The notes: generated from the letters alone by a model not told the origin. Counted from the first letter of the stretch, positions 1 to 5,530 are shown. The stretch is 7,367 nucleotides of DNA from Chloroflexota bacterium (GCA_025924845.1 JAICHN010000264.1:1-7367), one strand, 5' to 3'. Program-made: numbers and translations.

Positions 1-505
1 GCTGCTCCGCCGCGGCGGCGACCATGTCATAAAATTCGGCCGGAATCTTGTCCCGCAGCTCGGCCAACGAGGCGACGACTTCCAGCGTGGCTTCGCCGGA
101 CGTGGCGCCCCAGCTCTGCTCGCCTATGCCGAGATATTTGCGCCAGCCTCCAAACAAGCCTTTATCATCCTCCTCCGAGGACCAGACCCAATCGGGAGAG
201 CGCTTCACATGCAGCGCGAACTTGCCGGTTCGGGTGCGGTATACATGGTAGACCTCGACGCGCCGCCCGGTGGAATGGCCACACTGGCCGAGCAGCACCC
301 CGGAGAAGCGCACCTTGCGGCCGGCGCCGCTGCCCACCTGCACCGTGATCTCATCATAGCCCGCCAGGCGGCCTTCCTCTACGTCGACAAAGCGCCGCAA
401 GGCGCGCGTGATCGCCGCAGACAGACTACCGGCGGCCAGTTCCTGGGCACGCTGGTAGAGCGGGAGGTCCTCGTCGGACACATAGATGGTTTTGTTTGGC
501 ATCAT
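1..505 (-). CDS. EXLDI-family protein, 3' end beyond window
   Basis: An open frame runs on the minus strand from an ATG at 505 to the window edge, with 168 codons and no stop. The protein starts MMPNKTIYVSDEDLPLYQRA and matches what I know of the EXLDI family, a group of roughly 160-175 residues with no established function. The family is named for a motif at the extreme C-terminus, which would lie just outside this window. Residues 5-44 look like a short strand (KTIYV) followed by two helices (about 13-24 and 28-40). That is compatible with a ribbon-helix-helix DNA-binding fold, and I infer this only from the pattern. The middle is rich in aromatic and charged residues and has no signal peptide or membrane segment. 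AGGAG at 513-517 lies 7 bases before the first of two consecutive ATGs; the second (502) is also possible. The promoter carries a large palindrome, so the gene is probably repressed, perhaps by its own product. Confidence 0.8.
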   Translation of the reverse strand, partial: MMPNKTIYVSDEDLPLYQRAQELAAGSLSAAITRALRRFVDVEEGRLAGYDEITVQVGSGAGRKVRFSGVLLGQCGHSTGRRVEVYHVYRTRTGKFALHVKRSPDWVWSSEEDDKGLFGGWRKYLGIGEQSWGATSGEATLEVVASLAELRDKIPAEFYDMVAAAAEQ

Positions 506-530
506 TCCATCACTCCTTCCGTGCCGTTGT

Positions 531-554
531 GTATACGTATAATTATACATATAC
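531..554. promoter_or_regulatory. 24-bp near-perfect palindrome, likely operator
   Basis: The 24 bases form a dyad centred between 542 and 543. Eleven of twelve base pairs are symmetric, and the inner 12 bases (GTATAATTATAC, 537-548) are perfect. The dyad covers the -10 hexamer and part of the spacer of the EXLDI gene promoter, a classic position for a repressor that blocks RNA polymerase. Candidate binders are the EXLDI protein itself, whose N-terminus resembles a ribbon-helix-helix, or an unseen TetR- or MarR-type regulator. The adjacent MerR-type regulator is less likely, because the spacing and shape do not fit its class. Confidence 0.7.
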
Positions 555-570
555 ATGCTCGCAAATGCAA
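542..570 (-). promoter_or_regulatory. Sigma70-type promoter of the EXLDI gene
   Basis: On the minus strand a perfect TATAAT (542-547) is preceded by TTGCAT (565-570) with a 17-base spacer. The -35 matches the TTGACA consensus only in its first three bases. Transcription should start near 535, giving a leader of about 30 bases. Because the -10 sits in a palindrome, TATAAT also reads on the plus strand at 538-543, but no plus-strand gene follows. Confidence 0.6.
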
Positions 571-681
571 GAGGGATGGCGGCCTGTTTTATGACGAATT
601 CGGACTGGACAGCGCGCCCGTGACTAGCGGACATCATTTACCGGAATACTTGTGGGCACCAAAGGGGTGGAGAGACAAGCG

Positions 682-711
682 GGGCGCGCCGATCACGCGA
701 TCGGCGCGCCC
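682..711 (-). terminator. Strong GC-rich hairpin after the MerR-type gene
   Basis: A perfect 13-bp inverted repeat (682-694 with 699-711) closes a 4-base loop, ACGC. It begins 27 bases past the stop codon of the MerR-type regulator. On the minus strand it is followed by GCTTGTCTCTCC, which is only weakly T-rich. It is therefore a plausible but imperfect intrinsic terminator. It would separate the regulator transcript from the EXLDI promoter. Confidence 0.55.
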
Positions 712-738
712 GTGCTGTGGTCTTGCGCTCCCTGGCCG

Positions 739-1563
739 CTACACTTTCTCGACCGGGGCCTGGATCTCGGTCACGTATTGCGATTGATCGCCGCCGCGCT
801 CATATTGCAGATAGACCTCGCGGCTCGGCCCGTTGATCCGGTAGCCATTGGCCTCGATCCAGGTGAGCAGCGCATTGTAGGCCGGTCCCAGGGCGGCGAA
901 CGGGCCGTGGTGGACCACCGTCGCCATCGTCGCCCCCGGCAGATCGTGGACGTGAACCTGCTCGCCGTCGGGCAGGGCATCGCGGGTCGGCAGCGCGGCG
1001 GCCACCTGGATCTCCTGCTTCCCGTTCTCGCCCATGTCGTGGTAGAGCGCGATCCCCGGCCCGCTGGGCTGGGCGTTGTGCTGCTGCAGGTAGCGCGTCA
1101 CCGTGTCAAACAGCCGGTCGAAGGTCGGCCCGAACTCGGTATCGCTGGGGGCGACGCCCTGCACCCCCGCCACCCGGATCGGCTCGACCGGTTTCAAAAT
1201 CACTTCATAGTCAGGCATGGTATCCTCCTCTTCGATCAGGCGCAGCCGGGCCTCGACGCGCGCCAGTTGTTCCTGCGCCGCGGCCACCATCCGCTGGAGC
1301 TCCGTCCGCTTGAGGACGAGCATCCCGCGGATCTGCGCCGCCGGCACGCCCCCGTCGAGCAGGTGGGCGATCTCGTCCAGTGAGAAGCCCAGGTCCTTGA
1401 GCGCCAGGATGCGGTTGAGCCGCGCGAGTTGCTCCGGCGTGTAGTAGCGGTAGCCGGTCCAACGGTCGATCTGCGCGGCTTTAAGCAGCCCGATCTCGTC
1501 ATAGTAGCGCAGCGCTTTGACCGACACCCGGCTGAGCTTGGCAAAGTCACCGATCTTGAACAC
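739..1563 (-). CDS. MerR-family regulator with GyrI-like effector domain (BmrR/BltR type)
   Basis: This 274-residue transcription factor has the two-part layout of BmrR-like regulators. Residues 1-70 are a MerR winged helix-turn-helix (FKIGDFAKLSRVSVKALRYY, then IGLL and GYRYYTPEQLARL). Residues about 75-113 form the dimerising coiled coil. From about 118 to the end is a GyrI/AraC-type effector-binding domain that ends in the familiar pattern EIQAPVEK. Such proteins activate efflux or detoxification genes when a lipophilic or cationic drug binds. The ligand cannot be read from sequence. The start is GTG at 1563, chosen because the MerR domain begins directly there and GGAG plus AGAGGA lie just upstream. 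Its own promoter has a MerR-type 19-bp spacer and dyad, so autoregulation is likely. No cysteine-rich metal-binding loop is present, which argues against a metal sensor. Confidence 0.93.
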   Translation of the reverse strand: MFKIGDFAKLSRVSVKALRYYDEIGLLKAAQIDRWTGYRYYTPEQLARLNRILALKDLGFSLDEIAHLLDGGVPAAQIRGMLVLKRTELQRMVAAAQEQLARVEARLRLIEEEDTMPDYEVILKPVEPIRVAGVQGVAPSDTEFGPTFDRLFDTVTRYLQQHNAQPSGPGIALYHDMGENGKQEIQVAAALPTRDALPDGEQVHVHDLPGATMATVVHHGPFAALGPAYNALLTWIEANGYRINGPSREVYLQYERGGDQSQYVTEIQAPVEKV

Positions 1564-1604
1564 GTGTCCTCTCCGTTATCGTTAGTAGAAGGCCCTCGAT
1601 CCGT

Positions 1605-1635
1605 AGCATACAACCTCCGGTAAGGGGAGAGTCAA
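1605..1635 (-). promoter_or_regulatory. MerR-type promoter with 19-bp spacer and operator dyad
   Basis: Minus-strand TTGACT (1630-1635) and TATGCT (1605-1610) are separated by 19 bases (1611-1629), longer than the usual 17. This elongated spacing is the hallmark of promoters that MerR-family proteins untwist to activate. The spacer reads CTCCCCTTACCGGAGGTTG, with outer arms CTCC and GGAG forming a dyad. Transcription would begin near 1598, about 35 bases before the GTG of the regulator, consistent with autoregulation. Confidence 0.72.
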
Positions 1636-1686
1636 GGGGGATCGGCGGCGGATTCAAGCTTGGAGTCGGCTGCGAAACGGGAGGCA

Positions 1687-1695
1687 TGGTATAAT
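1687..1695 (+). promoter_or_regulatory. Extended -10 promoter of the PIN toxin-antitoxin pair
   Basis: TGGTATAAT contains a perfect -10 (1690-1695) with an upstream TGn extension. No convincing -35 lies 16-18 bases before it. Just downstream, ATCAC (1696-1700) and GTGAT (1713-1717) form a weak dyad that could serve as an operator, since such pairs usually repress themselves. The promoter is divergent from the one for the MerR-type gene. Confidence 0.5.
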
Positions 1696-1732
1696 ATCAC
1701 GTAGGCAATGCTGTGATTGGTACGCGCTGGGG

Positions 1733-1739
1733 AAAGGAG
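1733..1739 (+). promoter_or_regulatory. Ribosome binding site fixing the antitoxin start
   Basis: AAAGGAG lies 8 bases before the ATG at 1748 but only 2 bases before the upstream in-frame TTG at 1742. It therefore selects the ATG. Confidence 0.8.
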
Positions 1740-1747
1740 TATTGCCA

Positions 1748-1984
1748 ATGAATGAGCGTGTTCAAGAAGAACCAACCGTCCTCGCGGAGCCTGCTTCTCC
1801 ACAACACTATAAAGAGCTATGGCGCCAACGCCAACTAGAAAAGGCACAAGCGCTCATTGCGCTTGTGCAATCCTGGCGAGCCGAGGACGAAGCAGAAGAT
1901 CAGGAGAAACTGGAGACTGATTGGGAGACGTTCAAAAAGGCGCTTGACGAGGATCGCCCATCCGACCGAAAATTATTTCCATGA
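1748..1984 (+). CDS. Probable antitoxin partner of a PIN-domain toxin
   Basis: The product is 78 residues, very charged and mostly helical, with no strand-helix-helix or AbrB-type DNA-binding fold that I can see. Residues about 19-60 are a long amphipathic helix rich in Lys, Arg, Glu and Gln. The C-terminus (FKKALDEDRPSDRKLFP) is the sort of tail that wraps around a PIN toxin. It is called antitoxin by context: it is small and acidic, and its stop overlaps the toxin start by ATGA (1981-1984), so the two are translationally coupled. Function by homology is uncertain because I recognise the pair rather than this protein. A perfect 10-bp inverted repeat lies inside the gene at 1844-1868. Base composition is lower in GC than the flanking regulator and phosphatase genes, suggesting transfer. 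Confidence 0.7.
   Translation: MNERVQEEPTVLAEPASPQHYKELWRQRQLEKAQALIALVQSWRAEDEAEDQEKLETDWETFKKALDEDRPSDRKLFP
1844..1868 (+). repeat. Perfect 10-bp inverted repeat inside the antitoxin gene
   Basis: GCACAAGCGC (1844-1853) and GCGCTTGTGC (1859-1868) are exact reverse complements around the loop TCATT. In RNA this would be a stable hairpin in the coding region. It encodes AQALIALVQ, so a simple Ala/Leu/Gln helix could have produced it by chance. Confidence 0.6.
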
Positions 1985-2457
1985 CTTATGTGATTGTGAT
2001 CGATACGGGCGTCCTGGGTCTACTTGCCCATCCACAGCCCAAGAAATCGCTGGAAAGCAGACTCTGCTCGGATTGGTTTACGGCTTTAGTTGCTAACAGG
2101 GCGATCTTTGTGCTTCCAGAAATTGTAGACTACGAGTTTCGACGGGAAGCACTTCGGACTCGGCAGACAAGAGCCATCCTGCGTCTTGACGCTCTCAAAG
2201 AGATGGTACATTATGAGCCAATCACGACAGCGGCGATGCTCAGGGCTGCTGAGTTATGGGCCTGGGTTCGTAATCAAGGGCGGCCCACGGCAGATCCCAA
2301 AGCGCTAGACGGCGATGTGATTCTGGCCGGTCAGATTGACCAACTCGCAGATCTGGCGGACAATATCATTATCGCAACTACAAACCCGCGACACCTGATG
2401 CTTTTTGGCGATGCTCGACGGTGGCAGGACATCCCGGTAACGACCGAAGCCTCCTGA
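1981..2457 (+). CDS. PIN-domain ribonuclease toxin, VapC-like
   Basis: This is a 158-residue PIN-fold protein, slightly longer than the usual 125-150 of VapC toxins. The acidic metal-binding residues are recognisable: D8 in VIDTGVL, E47 or E52 in LPEIVDYEFRRE, D110 and D112 in LDGDVILAGQ, and a final TTNPRH (133-138) where the family has TNxxH. These would hold Mg2+ or Mn2+ for cleavage of RNA; the target (tRNA, rRNA or mRNA) cannot be told from sequence. It is translated from an ATG overlapping the antitoxin stop, without its own strong ribosome binding site, as expected for coupled toxins. There is no signal peptide, so it acts in the cytoplasm. A solitary metabolic PIN nuclease is unlikely given the small coupled partner. 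Confidence 0.85.
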   Translation: MTYVIVIDTGVLGLLAHPQPKKSLESRLCSDWFTALVANRAIFVLPEIVDYEFRREALRTRQTRAILRLDALKEMVHYEPITTAAMLRAAELWAWVRNQGRPTADPKALDGDVILAGQIDQLADLADNIIIATTNPRHLMLFGDARRWQDIPVTTEAS

Positions 2458-2473
2458 GCGTGTCTCTTGGTTT

Positions 2474-3145
2474 ATGAACACCGTCTATCTCGTGCGCCAC
2501 GGCGAAAACCCCGCCAATCTCAACCGGCAATTCTCCTACAAGAAGATCGACCACTCGCTCACGCCGACCGGCGTGATTCAGGCTCGGCAAACGGCCGCGT
2601 ATTTTCGGGATAAGCACATTGACGAGATCTACACGTCCCCTTTGAAGCGCGCCTACGAGACCGCGGCGATCATCGGGCGTGAGCTGGGCCTGCCTGTGAC
2701 CGTAGTGGAGGGCTTCCGCGAAATTAACGTCGGCGCGCTCGAAGACGGCCCGCACGACGCCGCTGCCTGGGCCTTCCATGACCGTATCATCCACGACTGG
2801 CGGCATGGCACGCCGGAGACCCGCTTCCCCGGTGGCGAAGACTACTTCACGCTCGTGGACAGGGTGCGCGCCGGGATCGAAGCGATAGTGCGCGGCAAAA
2901 GCGGGCGCAACATCGTCATCGTTGCGCACGGCGGCGTGATGGTCGCCGCGCTGCACAAGCTCTGCCCGGACGCCGATAGCGCCGGCCTGAATTTGCGGCT
3001 CGCGAACTGCGCGATCAGCCGCTTTGCCTTCGGGCTGCCGGGCGGCGTGCTCCAGGGCCGGCTGCTTGAGTGGGCCTCCTGCGCGCACCTCGCGCCCGCG
3101 GCGCCGAGCGATGCCGGAGCCGTCCCGCCCGCGCCTCCGGCTTGA
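2474..3145 (+). CDS. Histidine phosphatase family protein (phosphoglycerate mutase-like)
   Basis: The 223-residue protein is a branch-1 histidine phosphatase. The phosphate pocket residues are present: R8-H9-G10-E11 with H9 as the phospho-accepting histidine, R59 in SPLKRAYETA, E83 as the likely proton donor, and H152 in VAHGG. Relatives include cofactor-dependent phosphoglycerate mutases, GpmB, CobC and broad phosphatases. Its length and the lack of full mutase features favour a phosphatase of unknown substrate. Residues about 207-223 are an Ala/Pro tail outside the fold. The ATG at 2474 lies 16 bases past the PIN toxin stop and has no clear Shine-Dalgarno sequence, so it may depend on read-through translation or a leaderless transcript. 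Its high GC unlike the toxin pair suggests it is an older chromosomal gene. Confidence 0.9.
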   Translation: MNTVYLVRHGENPANLNRQFSYKKIDHSLTPTGVIQARQTAAYFRDKHIDEIYTSPLKRAYETAAIIGRELGLPVTVVEGFREINVGALEDGPHDAAAWAFHDRIIHDWRHGTPETRFPGGEDYFTLVDRVRAGIEAIVRGKSGRNIVIVAHGGVMVAALHKLCPDADSAGLNLRLANCAISRFAFGLPGGVLQGRLLEWASCAHLAPAAPSDAGAVPPAPPA

Positions 3146-3171
3146 CACTCCTGCACGGCGCCGCGTATACT
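3142..3171 (+). promoter_or_regulatory. Strong sigma70-type promoter of the acyl-CoA dehydrogenase
   Basis: TTGACA (3142-3147), a perfect -35, and TATACT (3166-3171) are separated by 18 bases. The -35 overlaps the stop codon of the phosphatase gene. A start near 3178 gives an untranslated leader of about 130 bases containing the heptad repeats. No other plus-strand promoter this good was seen in the window. Confidence 0.75.
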
Positions 3172-3259
3172 GCTACTGTGCAGCCCTGCGCCTTGCGCAC
3201 GGCATCGCTTCAGCGAAAGAGTTCTCGCTGACATTGGATGGGTCAGATACTAGCCGATC

Positions 3260-3294
3260 ACTGAAAGCTGACTGCTGAAAGCTGACCGCTAACA
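3260..3294 (+). repeat. Five-unit heptanucleotide repeat in the leader of the acyl-CoA dehydrogenase
   Basis: Units of exactly 7 bases follow one another: ACTGAAA, GCTGACT, GCTGAAA, GCTGACC, GCTAACA. A possible diverged unit, GCCGATC, precedes them at 3253-3259. The block ends 14 bases before the ATG, just ahead of the ribosome binding site. The same block in the same position precedes the thiolase gene. It resembles the short tandem heptamer repeats (STRR) described in cyanobacteria, by period rather than by sequence. Confidence 0.85.
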
Positions 3295-3308
3295 CGAAGG
3301 GGTGTTGG

Positions 3309-4541
3309 ATGGATTTCTCGTTGACCGAAGACAATCGCGCGGTCCAGAAGCTGACTCATGACTTCGCGCAGAAGGAGATTGTGCCCTTCGCGCGCGAGCA
3401 TGACGCCGAGCAGACGATTAACTGGGATGTGATCAAGCGCATGGGCGAGGTGGGCCTGCTCGGCGGACCGATCCCCGAAGAGTACGGCGGCGCGGGCCTC
3501 GACTACATCAGCTTCGGCCTGATCTGCGAAGAGATCGAGCGCGCCGAAACCGCCTTCCGCGTCCTGCAGAGCGTCCACGTCGGCCTCAACAGCCTCAGCC
3601 TGCTGCAATGGGGCAGCGAGGCGCAGAAGGAGCAATACCTCGTCCCCCAGGCGCGCGGCGAAAAGCTGGCGACCTTTGGCCTGACCGAGCCGGGCTGCGG
3701 CTCCGACGTCGGCAACATCCAGACGACTGCCGTGCGCAAGGGCGACACCTACGTGCTGAACGGGTCGAAGATCTGGATCTCCCTGGCCGACGTGGCCGAT
3801 CACTTCCTGGTGGTCGCCTCGACCGACAAGAGCAAGAAGCACCACGGTCTCAGCGCCTTCATCCTGGAGCGCGGCTGGGAGGGTTTCAGCACCGGCACGA
3901 TCCATGGCAAACTGGGCGTGCGCGCGGGCAACACCGGCGAGCTGATCTTCAAGGACGTGCCCGTGCCGGTGGAGAACCGCGTGGGCGAAGAGGGCGAAGG
4001 CTTCCAGATCGCCATGAGCGCGCTCGACTGGGGGCGCTTCACCGTGGCGACCGGCGCGGTCGGCCTGGCCCAGGCGTGCCTTGACGCCAGCGTCAAGTAC
4101 GCCCACGAGCGCCGCGCCTTCGAGCGCGAGATCGGCCGCTTCCAGCTCGTGCAGCAGATGATCGCCAAGATGGTGGACGGCATCGAGACCTCCCGCCTGC
4201 TCTGCTACCGCGTGGGCTGGCTGAAGAACTACGGCATGTACACCACCCGCGAGACCTCGCTGGCGAAGTGGCACGCCTGCAACGTCGCCTTCGAGAGCGC
4301 CAACGACGCCATCGAGATCCACGGCGCCTACGGCTACTCGAACGAATACCCCGTGGAGCGTTACCTGCGCAACAGCCGCGGCGCGGTCATCTACGAAGGC
4401 ACGCGCGAGATCCACACCGTCATGCAGGGCGAGTACGCGCTGGGCTATCGTGAGCAGTTCCCCTACCGCTGCCCGCCGCCGCCCGCCCCCGGCTTCGCGC
4501 GCAAGCAGATGCCCGACCCGGTGAGCGCGCTACGGTTCTAG
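3309..4541 (+). CDS. Acyl-CoA dehydrogenase (possibly glutaryl-CoA-dehydrogenase-like)
   Basis: This FAD enzyme of 410 residues should oxidise an acyl-CoA to the 2,3-enoyl-CoA and pass electrons to electron-transfer flavoprotein. All three domains are present: an N-terminal helical part (1-120), a middle strand domain with the signature LTEPGCGSD at 125-133, and a C-terminal helical domain. That last domain has IHGAYGYSNEYPVERYLR and the catalytic base E363 in YEGTREIHT. R84 in AFRVLQSVHVG sits where glutaryl-CoA dehydrogenases carry the arginine that binds the substrate carboxylate, so a dicarboxylic acyl-CoA is possible; the exact substrate is not proven. A 30-residue Pro-rich C-terminal tail is unusual for the family. 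AAGGGG (3297-3302) supports the ATG. The gene has its own promoter and a heptad-repeat leader, with no clear terminator after it. It probably works with the thiolase. Confidence 0.93.
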   Translation: MDFSLTEDNRAVQKLTHDFAQKEIVPFAREHDAEQTINWDVIKRMGEVGLLGGPIPEEYGGAGLDYISFGLICEEIERAETAFRVLQSVHVGLNSLSLLQWGSEAQKEQYLVPQARGEKLATFGLTEPGCGSDVGNIQTTAVRKGDTYVLNGSKIWISLADVADHFLVVASTDKSKKHHGLSAFILERGWEGFSTGTIHGKLGVRAGNTGELIFKDVPVPVENRVGEEGEGFQIAMSALDWGRFTVATGAVGLAQACLDASVKYAHERRAFEREIGRFQLVQQMIAKMVDGIETSRLLCYRVGWLKNYGMYTTRETSLAKWHACNVAFESANDAIEIHGAYGYSNEYPVERYLRNSRGAVIYEGTREIHTVMQGEYALGYREQFPYRCPPPPAPGFARKQMPDPVSALRF

Positions 4542-4590
4542 CCTAACAGTCGCGCTACTACCGCCCCGTCGAGCAAAGCGTGGATCATGG

Positions 4591-4611
4591 TTATAGCGCA
4601 AGCGTTATAAT
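4591..4611 (+). promoter_or_regulatory. -10 element and overlapping dyad before the HepT/MntA pair
   Basis: A perfect TATAAT (4606-4611) lies 20 bases before the TTG start. No convincing -35 is seen. It overlaps an imperfect 20-bp palindrome at 4591-4610 with arms TTATAgCGC and GCGtTATAA, in which 8 of 10 pairs are symmetric. This would suit autorepression by the toxin-antitoxin complex, which I infer from position only. Confidence 0.5.
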
Positions 4612-4617
4612 CCAACG

Positions 4618-4623
4618 AAGGGG
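4618..4623 (+). promoter_or_regulatory. Ribosome binding site fixing a TTG start
   Basis: AAGGGG lies 8 bases before the TTG at 4632 and supports that rare start codon for the HEPN gene. No in-frame ATG or GTG lies nearby upstream. Confidence 0.65.
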
Positions 4624-4631
4624 ACCATCCG

Positions 4632-4964
4632 TTGACTGAGAGAGAGCAGGACGCGCTGAACGACATCCTCGACGCCATCGCGATGATTGAAGGCTGGGCA
4701 CAAGCAGGGCGCGAGGCGTTCAATCAGTCCGCAATGATGCAAAGCGCCGTCATTTACCGGCTATTGGTGATCGGGGAAGCGGTAGGGCGGCTGTCGAACG
4801 AGTTGACGGCCCGGGAGCCCCAGATCGAATGGCGCCGCATCCGACGGTTCCGCAACATCGCGACCCATGATTACGCTAACGTGGATCTGAACATTGTCTG
4901 GCAGATCGTAGAGCATGATTTGGCCCCGCTCAAGCAAGCTGCGAGGGTTCTGGCACTGAGTTGA
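4632..4964 (+). CDS. hepT: HepT-like HEPN-domain ribonuclease toxin (DUF86)
   Basis: The 110-residue product is a single HEPN helical bundle. The RX4HXY motif of HepT toxins is clear: R74, H79 and Y81 in RNIATHDY. Members dimerise so that paired motifs form an RNase site, and the partner nucleotidyltransferase adds AMP to the motif tyrosine (here Y81) to silence it. That is family knowledge, established for MntA/HepT pairs. Upstream, LLVIGEAVGRLS (44-55) is the typical second helix. The start is TTG, supported by the ribosome binding site 8 bases before it. The toxin precedes the antitoxin by 43 bases, which include a hairpin. The proximity, matching type and orientation make this a genuine pair. 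An accessory HEPN protein of another system is less likely. Confidence 0.88.
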   Translation: MTEREQDALNDILDAIAMIEGWAQAGREAFNQSAMMQSAVIYRLLVIGEAVGRLSNELTAREPQIEWRRIRRFRNIATHDYANVDLNIVWQIVEHDLAPLKQAARVLALS

Positions 4965-4965
4965 A

Positions 4966-4990
4966 GCCGTCCCGGGCAACGCCCGGAGGC
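4966..4990 (+). other. Hairpin between the HepT toxin and MntA antitoxin genes
   Basis: CCGGGC (4972-4977) pairs with GCCCGG (4981-4986) around the 3-base loop AAC. Outer pairs (4966-4968 with 4988-4990, and T4970 with A4987) extend it past bulges. It ends 2 bases before AAGGAG, the antitoxin ribosome binding site. There is no T-run, so it is not a terminator. It could be an RNA processing or stability element. Confidence 0.5.
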
Positions 4991-5007
4991 TTAAGGAGCG
5001 CAGAACG

Positions 5008-5298
5008 ATGGGGATTGACGAGGTGCTGGGTGGTAAACGCCGAGCGATTCTGGAGCTCGCGGAGAGACACGGCGCGTACAATGTCCGCGTTTTTGGCTCG
5101 GTTGCGCGCGGCGAGGCCGGACCTGATAGCGATGTTGACTTTGTGGTCGACGTGCAGCCGTGGGTGGGGCTGGACTTCTTGGCGCTCTGGGACGAGTTGG
5201 AGGACTTGCTCGGCCGGGAGGTTGATCTCGTGACTGAGCGGGCGCTCAAACCGCGCGTTCGGGAGACTGTCTTGCGGGAGGCTGTAACCCTAACCTGA
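5008..5298 (+). CDS. mntA: MntA-like minimal nucleotidyltransferase antitoxin
   Basis: This 96-residue minimal nucleotidyltransferase carries the family signature GSX10DXD: G30-S31 in VFGSVARG, then D42 and D44 in SDVDFVV, with a third carboxylate D73 in REVDLVT. By analogy with characterised MntA/HepT systems it transfers AMP from ATP to the motif tyrosine of HepT and so neutralises the toxin. The metal-binding acids are intact, so catalysis is expected. AAGGAG (4993-4998) lies 9 bases before the ATG at 5008. It follows the HEPN gene by 43 bases and precedes the next toxin-antitoxin pair by 37. An aminoglycoside-type nucleotidyltransferase role is unlikely given the size and the HEPN partner. 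Confidence 0.9.
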   Translation: MGIDEVLGGKRRAILELAERHGAYNVRVFGSVARGEAGPDSDVDFVVDVQPWVGLDFLALWDELEDLLGREVDLVTERALKPRVRETVLREAVTLT

Positions 5299-5335
5299 CT
5301 GCTGTGCAATCTCAGTCTAGAAGGAGATAACAGCG

Positions 5336-5530
5336 ATGCCTCAGATAACCCTGGATATGGATCTGGAGGAAATCAAAGAGCTTGTTCTTCAGCTACCACC
5401 TGAAGAACTATTGGCGTTGATTGAGGCAATGGAGGAACGCGCCGAAATTATCAACATGATGAGCCTAGCAGAGACGGGGTTCGCGGAATGGAACGAAGCA
5501 GGAGAAGACATCTACGATGCCGAGACCTAA
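5336..5530 (+). CDS. Probable antitoxin partner of a MazF/PemK toxin
   Basis: The 64-residue product is acidic and helical, with no visible DNA-binding fold. Residues about 9-38 form amphipathic helices split by LPPEE, and the tail FAEWNEAGEDIYDAET resembles the toxin-grasping ends of small antitoxins found before PemK-like genes. It is named by context, since the toxin start lies 14 bases inside this gene. Translation is supported by AAGGAG (5321-5326), 9 bases before the ATG. A 9-bp perfect inverted repeat lies within (5384-5408). GC is low compared with the catabolic genes (45% at 5341-5400), a sign of acquisition. The standard MazE with an AbrB-type domain is not what this is. Confidence 0.72.
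   Translation: MPQITLDMDLEEIKELVLQLPPEELLALIEAMEERAEIINMMSLAETGFAEWNEAGEDIYDAET
5384..5408 (+). repeat. Perfect 9-bp inverted repeat inside the MazF-partner antitoxin
   Basis: GTTCTTCAG (5384-5392) and CTGAAGAAC (5400-5408) are exact reverse complements around a 7-base loop. It would fold as a hairpin in the antitoxin coding region. A stem this long somewhere in 7 kb is not rare by chance. Confidence 0.5.

Noticed and set aside
652..1383. Plus-strand open frame across the MerR-type gene
   Set aside because: The minus-strand product is a clear MerR regulator with promoter and ribosome binding site. The plus frame has none of these.
2378..3148. Minus-strand open frame opposite the histidine phosphatase
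   Set aside because: All catalytic residues are on the plus strand, and the minus frame is Arg/Gly/Ala-rich with no domain.
3187..3199. Small TGCGC/GCGCA stem in the dehydrogenase leader
   Set aside because: The stem is only 5 bp and no known riboswitch or attenuator pattern surrounds it.
3253..3294. CRISPR array
   Set aside because: The units are 7 bases with no spacers, and no cas genes are nearby.
3258..4415. Long open frame of 385 codons antisense to the acyl-CoA dehydrogenase
   Set aside because: It is a shadow of GC-biased third positions in a certain gene. Its Ala/Val/Asp/His-rich composition matches no family I know.
4522..4558. CGCGCTAC occurring twice around the acyl-CoA dehydrogenase stop
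   Set aside because: It is an 8-base direct repeat in GC-rich sequence with no flanking inverted repeats or inserted gene between the copies.
5286..5296. Telomere-like TAACCCTAACC
   Set aside because: It is a single short match spanning the end of the MntA coding sequence and is not repeated further.
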